Below are positions 6,403 through 15,595 of a stretch of DNA of 64,000 nt, piece after piece. The notes beneath the pieces are model-generated. The model was not told the origin of the DNA. It was given only the letters and a program-made list of their open reading frames with translations, and ran no database searches. The position numbers and the translations under genes were made by a program. Source of the DNA: Solirubrobacterales bacterium (GTDB lineage Bacteria > Actinomycetota > Thermoleophilia > Solirubrobacterales > 70-9); the NCBI GenBank assembly GCA_016712175.1, contig JADJRQ010000003.1, forward strand, positions 330,487 through 394,486. The letters are read 5' to 3'. The first letter of the stretch is position 1, and each line of letters opens with the position of its first letter.

Positions 6403-9400
6403 TCAGGCGGCTTGGGCGGTGTCGCCGCGCAGCATCTCTTCGAGTTCGCTGCGCAGTCCCGCCGACTGGCGGACTTTGTAGTCCGGACCCAGCTTGAGCT
6501 TCCGCTCACGCTCGCCGTTGACGACCACCACATGGACTTCGTTCTCGCCCTGATGGTGCTGGAAGATGAGCTTCATCTCTTCCAGAGCGTCGAGAGAAAG
6601 CTGGCCTGAATCGACTTTCACCGTAAAGGCTCGTTTCGCCGCGCCTGATGTTCCTTGGCCTTCTCGATCTCGGCCGGCTTCGGGTCGAAGATATGCGCAT
6701 CCTGAACAACGATCTTCGTGCCTTTTTCCGTCTGGTCCACCCTGCCCTTGACCAGCACCACCGAGTCGAGCTGAACGACCTGTGTCTTGTCCGACTCGCC
6801 GGCCTTGAAAACGATCAGTTCGACCTCGGACTCGATGTCGCTAAGCGTCGCGAACGCCATCTGTGAACCACTCTTGGTCCGCAGCTTCTTGTACTCGGTG
6901 ACGATCCCCCCGACCGTCACCCAAGATCCATCTTCACGACCGCTGAGCTCGGCCAGCTGCAGTCGGACTTGAATTCGAGTGCCTCCCGCAGGCCGTCGAG
7001 CGGATGGGAAGAGAGGAAGATGCCGAGAGTTTCCTTTTCGAGAGCCAGGATCTCCTTTTGCTCAAACTCGATCTCGGTGATCGGTGGGTGCTGCCCGCTC
7101 ATGGCGCCACCCTGGGGTGCACCGCCTTCTCCACCCATGTCGAAGATCGAACCCTGACCCAGGTGAGCGTCGGACTGAGCCTGGTTGCCGGCTGACTGGG
7201 CTTCGGGAAGTATCTCCAGCATCCCCTTACGGGAGCCGGGCAGCGAGTCGAAGGCACCACACTTGATCAGGCACTCGATCGCCCGCTTGTTGACTGCCCT
7301 TGAATCCGCCCGTTCGCAGAAATCCCAGAGCGACTCGAAGGGACGCTCTTCTTTCGCCAGGAGGATCGCCTGGACCGCAGAGAAGCCGACGTTCTTGACT
7401 GCGTCGAGGCCGAAGCGGATGTCCGTACCGTCGACCACGAAACTGTGGTCGGAGACGTTGATGTCCGGAGGCATGACATTGATCCCCATCTCCGCGCAGC
7501 GGGAAATGTAGGCGGGGACCTTGTCCTTGGTGTTCATCACAGAGGAGATCACCGCGGCCATGTACTCGGCCGGGTAGTTCGCCTTGAGATAAGCAGTTCG
7601 GTAGGCGATCAGCCCGTAACAGGCGGCGTGAGATTTGTTGAACGAGTAGTCCGCCGCAGCGGTCATCGAGCCCCAGAGACTGTTCGAGACACTCAGGTCA
7701 GTTCCGGAAGCCTTGGTGCCCTCCATGAACATGTCCTTCATCTCGTCCATCGCCTTGCGGTCCTTCTTGCCAATCGCCTTGCGCAGGTCGTCGGACTCGG
7801 CCGGCGAGAAGCTGGCCAGCGCCTTTGAGATCTCCATCAACTGCTCCTGGTAAACCAGGCAGCCGTAGGTCCCCTCTGTGATTGCTTTGAGGCGGGGGTC
7901 CGCGTATTCGACGGTACTCGGATCGACCTTGCCCCTCGCATAGCGCGGAATTTCGGCCATGGCTCCCGGCCGGTAGAGCGAGACCAGGGCAATGATGTCA
8001 TCAAATTCAGTCGGGTTCACGTCCTTCATGGCTTTGCGCATGCCTTCGGACTCGAGTTGGAATACGCCGGTTGAGTCCCCTGCAGCAAGCATCAGATAAG
8101 TCTTCTTGTCGTCAAGCGGAATCTCGCCGATATCGATCTCGACGTCCCTCGACCGCTTGATGATGTCGATTGCGTCGTCGATGACATCGAGGTTTCGCAG
8201 GCCAAGGAAGTCCATCTTGAGGAGACCCATCGCCTCGACCGGTTTCATCGAGTACTGAGTCACTGTCTTGTACGACTTGACCGGCTTGCCGTTCTCGTCA
8301 CTGGCTGGTGCCGCCGACTTGTCTTCCACCAGCTGGAGCGGCACGATCTCTTTGAGTGGCCGGACGGAGATGACCACCGCCGCCGCGTGGATCGAGGTGT
8401 TGCGGATCTTGCCTTCGAGCCCTTGGCGGTGTCGATGATCTTCTTCGCGTCGGCGTCGGTCTCGTAAGTCTTCATCAGTTCCTGCCCCGGCTTCAGGCAT
8501 TCGTCGAACGAAGGCGAGCGACCCATGACCGGGGCCGGAATCTGCTTGGCGAGAGTGTCGGCAGTCTTGTAGTCGTAACCGTGGACCCGGGCGGAATCGC
8601 GGATCGCGGCCCGCGGGGCCATCGTTCCGAAGGTGATGATCTGCGCAACCGAGTCCGAGCCGTACTTGTCGGTCACGTACTGGATCATGCGATCGCGCCC
8701 GCGCACCGAGAAGTCGATGTCGATGTCCGGCATCGACTTACGGCCGGGGTTGAGGAAACGCTCGAAGAAGAGGTCACCCATCTCCTCGATTACGCCGAGT
8801 TCGAACTCGAGGCGCTCCATCGCGACCGACGGCATCGGATCCCCGTAACGCCCCTTGACCCCTTCGAGGGCGATCCTTCGGAGCATCACCTTCGAATCCT
8901 CACCGTTCTCGGTCGGAAAGTTCGGCAGGAGGATCTCGCCGAGGGGGATCTCGACGTTGCAGCGCTCGGCAACTTCGAGGGTCATCGGCACGGCCTCCGG
9001 CCACTCGGCAAACGCCGCCGTCATCTCGCCGGCGTCCTTCAGGTAGAACTCGTTCGTGTCGAAGGTCATCTTCGGTGCGTCGAGCGTCGACTTGGTCTGC
9101 ACGCAGAGCAGCGCCGTGTGGTTGACGTAATCCTCGCGCCGCAGGTAGTGGACATCAGCAGTCGCGACCAGCGGGCGACCGATCTCGCGGGCGATGCGGG
9201 CGATCTGCTCGTTGGCCCGGTCCTGGTCGTCGATCCCGTTCTTCTGGACCTCCAGGTAGACCTGTTCGGGGCCGAAGACCTGGATCAGTTCGTCGAGGTG
9301 CTCGCGGGCGTCGTCAGGCCGGTCCTCGACCAGCCGCTTGACGAACCGGGCCTGGAGGCAACCGGTGAGAACAATCACGCCTTCCGAATGACGATCCAGG

Positions 9401-9816
9401 AGCTCCATGTCGATGTTGGCCTTGCCCCGGTGCATGCCCTCGAGAAAGCCTTCGGAGCTGAGCTCGACCAGGTTGCGGAAACCCACATCATTCTCTGCCA
9501 GCAGCGTCAGGTGGTTGCGCTCGTACTTGGGCATCTCCTTGACCGTGTGGCGGTCGTCAACGTAATACGCCTCGATGCCGAGGATCGGCTTGACGCCGTT
9601 TTTCCGGCAGGCCTTGTACATGTCGAGCGCGCCGTTCATGACCCCGTGGTCGGTCAGGCTGAGGGCGGGCATGTCAAGCTCCGCCGCGCGCTCCGCCATT
9701 TCCTTGATGTTGCAGGCTCCATCCAGAACCGAGTGTTCACTGTGAACGTGCAGATGAGCGACCTGTGGGCTGGGTGAAGAGGAGTTTTCCACGGACGGCC
9801 ATGATGGCAAAAGCAC
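6403..9816 (-). CDS. dnaE: DNA polymerase III alpha subunit, interrupted by three frameshifts
   Basis: Replicative polymerase of about 1,138 residues, spread over four open segments. The first (8260-9816) has the PHP domain, VAHLHVHSEHSVLDGA, and the catalytic palm motif MPDIDIDFS. The second (6917-8500) carries the rest of the fingers and tandem HhH region with YSFNKSHAACYGLIAYRTAYLKAN. The third (6618-6920) is the OB fold TVGGIVTEYKKLRTKSG, and the fourth (6403-6621) the C-terminal domain. Adding one base at about 8419, 6956 and 6629 joins them without gaps (KG-LEGKIRNT; DCS-LAELSGREDG; EP-FTVKVDSG). An essential gene would not survive this, so the indels are probably errors. The start could be GTG 9816 or GTG 9795; neither has a clear ribosome site. 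Confidence 0.92.
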
Positions 9817-9883
9817 CGGATATCAAAATGCATCGAAGTTGGTATTTCCGGGATGAATCTCTGGTCAATATTGTCTGGAGACG

Positions 9884-10318
9884 ATGATCTATCTGCTCCG
9901 GCACGGCGATGCCGAAAACGATGACGGTGGAGGTGACGCCAATCGCCGGCTCACCAACAAAGGTGAAGCCCAGGCGGCCTTCGCGGGACGCGCCATCGCT
10001 GCCCTCGGTCTGAACATCGACTCCTGCCTGACCAGTCCGCGGGTCCGGGCCCGTGACACCGCCGAGATCGCCTGCAACGCCCTCACCGTGAAGCCCGAGA
10101 TCATCGAGTCGATCGGCGACGGCAGCTACGACACACTCGACCTGGCCGCTGGTCGAAGCAACGTGATGATCGTCGGCCACGAACCAGTCATCTCAATGGA
10201 AGTAGCCCGCCTGACCGGAGCCAACACCAAAATGAAAAAGGGAGGATTGGCAAGACTCGAGTCAGGAACGCTGAGAGCACTCCTGCGCCCAGCAGAGCTC
10301 AAAGCCATCGCAGGCTAA
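9884..10318 (+). CDS. sixA: Phosphohistidine phosphatase SixA-like protein
   Basis: Histidine phosphatase family protein of 144 residues. The catalytic RHG triplet is in MIYLLRHGDAEND at the N-terminus; later family residues include a TSPRVRARDTAEI block and VGHEP, holding the second catalytic histidine. SixA removes phosphate from phosphohistidine proteins in phosphorelays or the nitrogen PTS. In actinobacteria the close relatives are small, poorly characterised phosphatases. It is divergent from dnaE, with CTGGAG just upstream of the ATG, and stands as a single gene ending in a region with a long hairpin. Confidence 0.85.
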   Translation: MIYLLRHGDAENDDGGGDANRRLTNKGEAQAAFAGRAIAALGLNIDSCLTSPRVRARDTAEIACNALTVKPEIIESIGDGSYDTLDLAAGRSNVMIVGHEPVISMEVARLTGANTKMKKGGLARLESGTLRALLRPAELKAIAG

Positions 10319-10347
10319 GTAGCACTAATCCGAGAGCATCGAGTTCG

Positions 10348-10395
10348 GTTCTTTGCCGCGTTGACGACACATGGAACGTCAAAGCGGCAAAGAAC
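10348..10395. repeat. Long inverted repeat between convergent genes
   Basis: Two 19-base arms, 10348-10366 and 10377-10395, pair with a single mismatch around a 10-base loop (outer 12 bp GTTCTTTGCCGC, inner 6 bp TTGACG). It lies between the convergent sixA and peptidoglycan hydrolase genes, followed by a second GC hairpin (CGCGGGG/CCCCGCG near 10418-10445). It could be a bidirectional terminator without a U-tract, or a small repetitive element. It does not match the three-copy repeat elsewhere in the window. Confidence 0.5.
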
Positions 10396-10461
10396 AACCT
10401 CGGGGCCAGGCGTGGGCCGCGGGGGCACGTCCTCCGTACCCCGCGCCCCTCGGGGATCCGG

Positions 10462-11446
10462 CTAGCCGCAGACCCAGGGCGATGTGCCAGAGGCGGCGTA
10501 GATCAAGGCCGCGATCCGGTCCTGCTCGGCCTTTGAGGCCTCGTTGGGCAGACCCTTGCCGCCGTATGCCTTCCAGGTTGCCGGCATGATCTGGTACGCG
10601 CCGCCGGCTCCGCTCGGGTTGAGCGCCGAGTAGTTGCCGCCCGACTCGCACATCACGATGTACGTCGGGATTGAGTAGGGGCCGCCCAGCTCGCGGTCGA
10701 CCTGCGCTTTGGCTTCTGGTGGGCTCGCAGCCTGCTCCTTCTCGATCTTCTTCTGCAGGCCCTTGATGTCAGTCTTCAGTTTGGAGATCTCGCCTTCGCG
10801 GGAACTGTTGACCGAGGCCAGCTGGGTCGCGCTCGATTCGGCGGCGGCGCGGGCGGCTTCGATGCCGGCCTGGGCTGCGGCCAGTTCGGCGTTGTGCTGG
10901 TCGGCCCTCGTCTTCAGCAGGGCGAGCCTGTTGGTCTTGTCTTCGAAGTCGTTTCGTACCGAGCGCACCCGGGTGGCAAGGCGCACGTCGGCGTTCTGAA
11001 CTGCCTTGAGGTACTCGTTGCCGGTGGCAAGATCCTCGTAGTCAGCCGCACCCAGAACCAGGTCGAGCATGTCCGGCGAGCCACTCATGTAGATCGCGAC
11101 CAGTCGCTTGGTGAGCAGGCGCTTGGCCCGCTTCAGCCGCTGACGGGAACGGTCGAGCTCGGCCCGGGAACCGGCGACCTTTTCTTCAAGCGAAGCCGAC
11201 TTCTCGGCGCCGGTGGCGATCAAGCCGTTCATCTCGTCGGCTTTGGCCGCTGCCGCCGCGGACTTCTCCTGAGCGGAGTCAAGTTCAGCGCGGCCTTCAC
11301 CGAGCGACTTCGAGACCCGTTCGACCCGCTGCTTTGCCGCGGCAGACTGGGACTCGAGATCGTCGACACTGCCCTGCGCCGAGGCCACAAAGGCCGCACA
11401 AAAGAAGAGCGGGCACGATCGTGCCCGCGAGAATTGAACGTCTCAT
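10462..11446 (-). CDS. Secreted coiled-coil peptidoglycan hydrolase with transglycosylase-like domain
   Basis: The protein has a signal peptide (MRRSILAGTIVPALLLC... ending in VASAQG), a long coiled-coil region of about 200 residues like the N-terminal part of CwlO/RipC hydrolases, and a C-terminal lysozyme/transglycosylase-like domain with the catalytic glutamate in MCESGGNYSALN followed by AGGAYQIMPATW. It probably cleaves glycan strands in cell-wall growth or separation. The signal peptide and the mature protein are in different frames; removing one base near 11394 joins them, so this is another probable indel. The start is an ATG at 11446 (or 11452, two codons upstream). A strong hairpin lies in the leader. 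Confidence 0.8.
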
Positions 11447-11476
11447 CGTCATACGGAACCGATGAGAACTCTGAGT

Positions 11477-11506
11477 GTGTGAGTCGAAGCCAAAACCGAC
11501 TCACAC
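11477..11506 (-). promoter_or_regulatory. Leader hairpin upstream of the peptidoglycan hydrolase
   Basis: GTGTGAGTCG (11477-11486) pairs perfectly with 11497-11506 around a 10-base loop, about 30 bases upstream of the hydrolase start. A second GC-rich hairpin (GCGCGG/CCGCGC near 11531-11560) lies further upstream. Cell-wall hydrolases of actinobacteria are often under c-di-AMP riboswitches, but I could not match that riboswitch's conserved blocks here. A terminator for the upstream operon or a regulatory leader are both possible. Confidence 0.35.
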
Positions 11507-11597
11507 CGTAACCAAGGCCCCTGCGCGGCCCCCGGACCCGGGACCACCGCGCAAGATCTCATGCAAAAGCAGGCTTTGGTCACCTGCCGGGGTAGGC

Positions 11598-11765
11598 TCA
11601 GCCTTCGGGGACGTCGCGGGTCGCGAGGTACCCCGCGACTCCGACGACGGTCACCCCTGCCACCACGCCCGCCCCGGTGAGCAACGCAGTCCGCATCACG
11701 AACTTGTTGCGGACGAAACTGACGATCAGTTTGACCGTGACTTTGCCGATCAGGGAATAGAACAT
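11598..11765 (-). CDS. Small membrane protein coupled to argG
   Basis: A 55-residue open frame that starts with an ATG overlapping the argG stop as TAATG and has the ribosome site AGAGGA upstream. The peptide opens MFYSLIGKVTVKLIVSFV, then has a hydrophobic stretch rich in Gly, Val and Ala (about residues 28-47), and ends with an acidic tail. It looks like a single-pass or hairpin membrane peptide with basic residues before the main segment. No family is recognised. Translational coupling to argG and the good ribosome site support real expression; function unknown. Confidence 0.6.
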   Translation of the reverse strand: MFYSLIGKVTVKLIVSFVRNKFVMRTALLTGAGVVAGVTVVGVAGYLATRDVPEG

Positions 11766-13039
11766 TATTTTTCCTCTCTATTTCTAACCTGGTGAGCCAT
11801 CCGGCTCTGAAGTGAGAACAGCTCGATGAAGCCGGGACTGGCCTGCTGGGAGAATTCTCCCCCGGACTCGCCGAACGAAGCCAGACTCTTGTCATACAGA
11901 GCGTACGGCGAGGACCGGACCGTCGGAGTGGCCGACCCCTTGAAGAGCTTGACCGAGATTTCACCGGTCGCGAATTCGTTTGCCGAGTCCATGAATGCGT
12001 CGAGGTTGTACCGCAGGGGCTCGAACCACAAACCGGCGTACGCCATGTAGGCCCAGTGCCGGTCGAGAGTGTTCTTGAAATTGTTCTGGTGGATCGTCGA
12101 AACCAGCTTCTCCAGTTCCTGGTGAGCGGTGAGGATGATCTTTGCCGCCGGCACCTCGTAGATGTCACGTACCTTGAGCCCGACGATGCGGTCCTCAATG
12201 TGGTCGACAATGCCGACGCCGTGGCGGCAACCGGCCGCGGATGCCGCATCGATCAGTGGCACGAGGTCCATCTTCTCGCCGTTGAAACTGACCGGACGGC
12301 CCGCTTCGAAACCGATCGTGACCGTCTCGGGCTCATCCGGCGCGAGTTCGGGCCGGGTGACCAGCTGGAAGACGTCATCCGGCGGCGGGGAGCCCAGGTC
12401 CTCGATCGAGATGCCCTCCGACGAACGACCCCAGAGGTTGTCATCGATCGAGTACGGCGCTGCCGAATTTCCGCCCTTGAGCGGGATGTCGTGCTTCCGG
12501 CAGTATTCGAGTTCTTCGTCACGGCCGATCTTCCAGGCCCTGACCGGCGCGATCATCTTCAGGTTCGGGTCGAGCGTGGCGACGGTGCTTTCCAGCCGCA
12601 CCTGATCGTTGCCTTTGCCGGTGCAGCCGTGGGCCAGCGTGTCGCAGCCGGTCCGGGCGGCGACTTCGACCCCGAGTTTGCCGATCAGGGGGCGCCCCAG
12701 GGAAGTGAACAGCGGGTAGCCCCCACCGTAGAGCGCGTTCGCCTTGATTGCCGGCAGGACGTAATCCTCGGCGAACTCCTCGCGGGCGTCGATGACCACA
12801 GTCTCGATCGCCCCCATGGCCTTGGCCTTGTCTGTGACTTCGGTGTAGTCCTCACCCGGCTGCCCGAGGTTGACCGTCAGCGTGACGACTTCTGCCTCGT
12901 ACTGCTCCTGAATCCAGTGGAGCATGACACTGGTGTCAAGCCCGCCGGAGTAGAGCAGCAGCACACGACTTACATCCTCGGGCCGCGCCTCGTAGGTGGC
13001 AATCGGCTCCGGCATGGAGTCGAGTGTCAGGTCGGTCAT
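11765..13039 (-). CDS. argG: Argininosuccinate synthase
   Basis: Ligates citrulline and aspartate using ATP, the penultimate step of arginine synthesis. The 424-residue protein has the ATP-binding P-loop LLLYSGGLDTSVML near residues 27-40, AHGCTGKGNDQVRLE in the middle and the substrate block GGNSAAPYSIDDNLWGRS. The N-terminus is about 20 residues longer than in the short form of the enzyme. Its start overlaps the preceding membrane-protein gene by ATGA and its stop overlaps the next small gene. argF and argR, which normally sit between argD and argG in actinobacteria, and argH, which normally follows argG, are absent here. Confidence 0.96.
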   Translation of the reverse strand: MTDLTLDSMPEPIATYEARPEDVSRVLLLYSGGLDTSVMLHWIQEQYEAEVVTLTVNLGQPGEDYTEVTDKAKAMGAIETVVIDAREEFAEDYVLPAIKANALYGGGYPLFTSLGRPLIGKLGVEVAARTGCDTLAHGCTGKGNDQVRLESTVATLDPNLKMIAPVRAWKIGRDEELEYCRKHDIPLKGGNSAAPYSIDDNLWGRSSEGISIEDLGSPPPDDVFQLVTRPELAPDEPETVTIGFEAGRPVSFNGEKMDLVPLIDAASAAGCRHGVGIVDHIEDRIVGLKVRDIYEVPAAKIILTAHQELEKLVSTIHQNNFKNTLDRHWAYMAYAGLWFEPLRYNLDAFMDSANEFATGEISVKLFKGSATPTVRSSPYALYDKSLASFGESGGEFSQQASPGFIELFSLQSRMAHQVRNREEK

Positions 13040-13488
13040 CCGGGACCGATACCTCCGCCCGTGCCGCCACTTTGGGCGGGAGGAGTGGCGCCGCCGCCGG
13101 TGTCCGGAGTCGTCGGCTCAGCCGGGGTGCTCGGCGTGTCCGGGGTTTCCGGGCTGACGCCGCCGCCAGTGTTCGGATCGACCGGGGTTTCCTGAGTGGT
13201 GCCAGTGGTTCCAGTGGTACCCGTGTCCGGTTTGGTCGGCTCAACCGGAGTGACTTCGGTGACGCCGGTGAGCCCCGTGGCCCCGGTGTTCTCGCTGCCC
13301 GAGTCGCCGCTACCCGCGATGACGATCACGGCGATCACCAGGCCGACGATGATCGCCAGCATGACGATTATCAGCCAGCGGACGTGGCGTCGCTTGTCCT
13401 CCGGTTCGTAATGGTCGTGGCCGTGGTCGTCTCCCCCGCGCGGCGGCGGGCGGTCGTCACTCATGATTCGTGTCGGATCGTCATTCAT
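13036..13488 (-). CDS. Membrane-anchored Thr/Pro/Gly-rich protein in the arg operon
   Basis: A 150-residue protein with a charged, His-rich cytoplasmic start (RPPPRGGDDHGHDHYEPEDK), one transmembrane helix (about residues 38-60) and an extracytoplasmic low-complexity tail of Thr, Pro, Gly, Asp and Val with short repeats such as TGTTGTTG and PETPDTP. No enzyme domain is visible. It takes the place occupied by argF-argR in relatives and overlaps argG by ATGA, so it is co-transcribed with arginine genes. A role linked to arginine is not supported by its sequence; it may simply be a cell-envelope protein that entered the operon. Confidence 0.7.
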   Translation of the reverse strand: MNDDPTRIMSDDRPPPRGGDDHGHDHYEPEDKRRHVRWLIIVMLAIIVGLVIAVIVIAGSGDSGSENTGATGLTGVTEVTPVEPTKPDTGTTGTTGTTQETPVDPNTGGGVSPETPDTPSTPAEPTTPDTGGGATPPAQSGGTGGGIGPG

Positions 13489-13523
13489 TTCTGTACCTCC
13501 GGTGAAGTTGAAGAGTGCTGATG

Positions 13524-14711
13524 CTACTGATCGGAAAGGGCTTCCGAGATGGTCGTAAGTGCAAAGTCAGCCTGCTCATCGGTGAGGATGAACGGCGGCA
13601 GCAGGCGCAGGGAATCGGGGCGTGGTGCGTTGGCGACCAGGCCTCGGGAAAGCAGTTCGGTGTTCAGCCCGGCGGAATCCATTCCTTCGCTCAGTTCGAC
13701 CCCGAGCATCAGCCCGCGGCCTCGCACGGCCTCGACCCCGTCCATCTTCATGAGGCCATCGGTGAGAGTTGTGCCGAGGGACCGGATACGGCGGAGCATC
13801 TCCGGCCGATCAACCAGGTCGAGCATGGCCATCGCAGCCGAGGCGGCAACCGGGCCGGCCGCAAAGGTCGAGCCGTGGTCACCGGGTGCGAGCACTTCAC
13901 CCGCAGCTTCGGTCGTGATGCAGGCGCCGATTGCGACGCCGCCGCCGAGCGCCTTGGCGCTGGTGATGACGTCAGGACGGGCCGGACCCTGTTCGTAGGC
14001 CCAGAGCGAGCCGGTCCGGCCCATGCCCGTCTGGATCTCGTCGAGGATCAGGAGTGCCCCTGTCCGGTCGCACAGCTCGCGGGCCAGTTTCAGGGTTTCG
14101 TCCGAGAGCACGAACACCCCGGCCTCCCCCTGGATCACTTCGACGAAGATCGCCGCCGTGCCGGGACCGACGGCCGCCTCAAGTGCGGCACCATCGTCGA
14201 ACGGCACCGACCTGAACCCCGGGAGCATCGGCCCCAGCTTGGGATCCTTCGCAAGTCCGGGCGTCGCCGAAAGAGACCCATAAGTCCGGCCGTGGAAATC
14301 GCTCTCGAAAGAAACGATCTCGGGGTTCTCGGCGCCGCGTTCGTGGGCAGCCTTGCGGGCGATTTTGATCGCACACTCGTTGGCCTCAGTGCCGGAGTTG
14401 CAGAAGAACACGCGGCCACCGAGGGACGATCTGGACAGGCGTTCCGCCAGATCGACCATCGGCTGCGTATAGAACAGGTTCGAGACATGCATCAGCTGGC
14501 CGGCCTGTTCACGTACGGCAGCGACGATCTCCGGGTGACAGTGGCCCATCGAAGCGACCGAGATTCCGCCCAGCAGGTCGAGGTACTCGTTGCCATCCGC
14601 ATCGAAGAGCAGCGCACCTTCGCCCCGCACAAAAGCGACGTCAGCCCGCTTGTAGGTCTGCATGACATAGCGCTCTTCGCGTTCCTTCAGTGTCTGGTCG
14701 ACCGGGCTCAC
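13524..14711 (-). CDS. argD: Acetylornithine aminotransferase
   Basis: Class III PLP aminotransferase (395 residues) that forms N-acetylornithine from N-acetylglutamate semialdehyde. Visible family features are VFFCNSGTEANECAIKIARK, the DEIQTGMGRTG block with the PLP-contacting aspartate, and the PLP lysine in ITSAKALGGGVAIG. The start overlaps the argB stop by ATGA. The similar 4-aminobutyrate transaminases are excluded mainly by operon position. Confidence 0.95.
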   Translation of the reverse strand: MSPVDQTLKEREERYVMQTYKRADVAFVRGEGALLFDADGNEYLDLLGGISVASMGHCHPEIVAAVREQAGQLMHVSNLFYTQPMVDLAERLSRSSLGGRVFFCNSGTEANECAIKIARKAAHERGAENPEIVSFESDFHGRTYGSLSATPGLAKDPKLGPMLPGFRSVPFDDGAALEAAVGPGTAAIFVEVIQGEAGVFVLSDETLKLARELCDRTGALLILDEIQTGMGRTGSLWAYEQGPARPDVITSAKALGGGVAIGACITTEAAGEVLAPGDHGSTFAAGPVAASAAMAMLDLVDRPEMLRRIRSLGTTLTDGLMKMDGVEAVRGRGLMLGVELSEGMDSAGLNTELLSRGLVANAPRPDSLRLLPPFILTDEQADFALTTISEALSDQ

Positions 14712-15586
14712 GGATTCACCATGGTGCCGATACCGACATCGGTGAAGAGCTCGAGCAGCAGCGAATGTGGCCGCCGTCCGTCGATGATGTGCGCCGCCTG
14801 CGCCCCACCCTGGATCGCGTTGACGCAGGCGGTCATCTTCGGCCGCATGCCGCCCTGGATTCCGTCGAGCCGCTTTGAGACTTCGGCGACCGTGGCCTGC
14901 GAGATCCTCGATTCCGGTTCTTCCGGATCGTCGAGCCAGCCGACGACGTCGGTCAGGAAGACCGCCTTGTAGGCACCGAGCGCAGCCGCAACCTTGCCGG
15001 CCGCCTCGTCGGCATTGACGTTGTACGAGTTACTGTCGCGGTCGGAAGCCACCGAAGCGATCACCGGGATGTAGTCCTCGGAGATGTGGTTGAGCACGTC
15101 GACGTCGACCCGCTCGATCTCCCCGACAAAGCCGACCTCGGCCGCATTGGCCACTGGTGCGACCTCGAACAGGGCGCCGTCTTCGCCAGAAAGGCCGACC
15201 GAAGGCTGACCGGCCCGGTTGAGCCGCCGCACCAGGTCCGCGTTGACCTTGCCGAGAAGGACCATCTTCGCGACTTCGACCGTCTCCGCATCGGACACCC
15301 GCAGGCCATGGTGGAACTTGACCTCGAGGCCCATCTTCGTCATCACCTCGGAGATCTCGGGACCACCGCCATGGATGATCACCGGATTCATGCCGACGTA
15401 CTTGAGGAGGACGACATCCTTGGCGAAAGCCTCGCGGAGTGACTCCTCTCGCATCGCCGCTCCCCCGTACTTGATGACCACGGTCTTGCCGTGGAATTCC
15501 CGGATGTAGGGGAGCGCTTCGAGCAGCACGGTGACGTTCTCGTCATCGAGTGCTCCGGCGATCTCCTCTGCTTTCTGATCATCCAT
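14708..15586 (-). CDS. argB: Acetylglutamate kinase
   Basis: Phosphorylates N-acetylglutamate with ATP, the committed step of the acetylated arginine route. The 292-residue amino-acid-kinase fold shows the phosphate loop VVIKYGGAAM, the VIHGGGPEISEVM substrate block and NVNADEAAGKVAAALGAYK near the nucleotide site. The N-terminal extension before the kinase core is typical of the hexameric, arginine-inhibited form, so feedback inhibition is likely. It sits between argJ (9-base gap) and argD (4-base overlap). Confidence 0.96.
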   Translation of the reverse strand: MDDQKAEEIAGALDDENVTVLLEALPYIREFHGKTVVIKYGGAAMREESLREAFAKDVVLLKYVGMNPVIIHGGGPEISEVMTKMGLEVKFHHGLRVSDAETVEVAKMVLLGKVNADLVRRLNRAGQPSVGLSGEDGALFEVAPVANAAEVGFVGEIERVDVDVLNHISEDYIPVIASVASDRDSNSYNVNADEAAGKVAAALGAYKAVFLTDVVGWLDDPEEPESRISQATVAEVSKRLDGIQGGMRPKMTACVNAIQGGAQAAHIIDGRRPHSLLLELFTDVGIGTMVNP

Positions 15587-15595
15587 CGAGGGTCC

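Noticed and set aside
8581..9777. A 398-codon plus-strand frame opposite dnaE
   Set aside because: Antisense of the PHP and palm coding region, with no recognisable domain.
11447..11597. c-di-AMP (ydaO) riboswitch
   Set aside because: The conserved purine-rich blocks of that riboswitch were not found, although hairpins are present.
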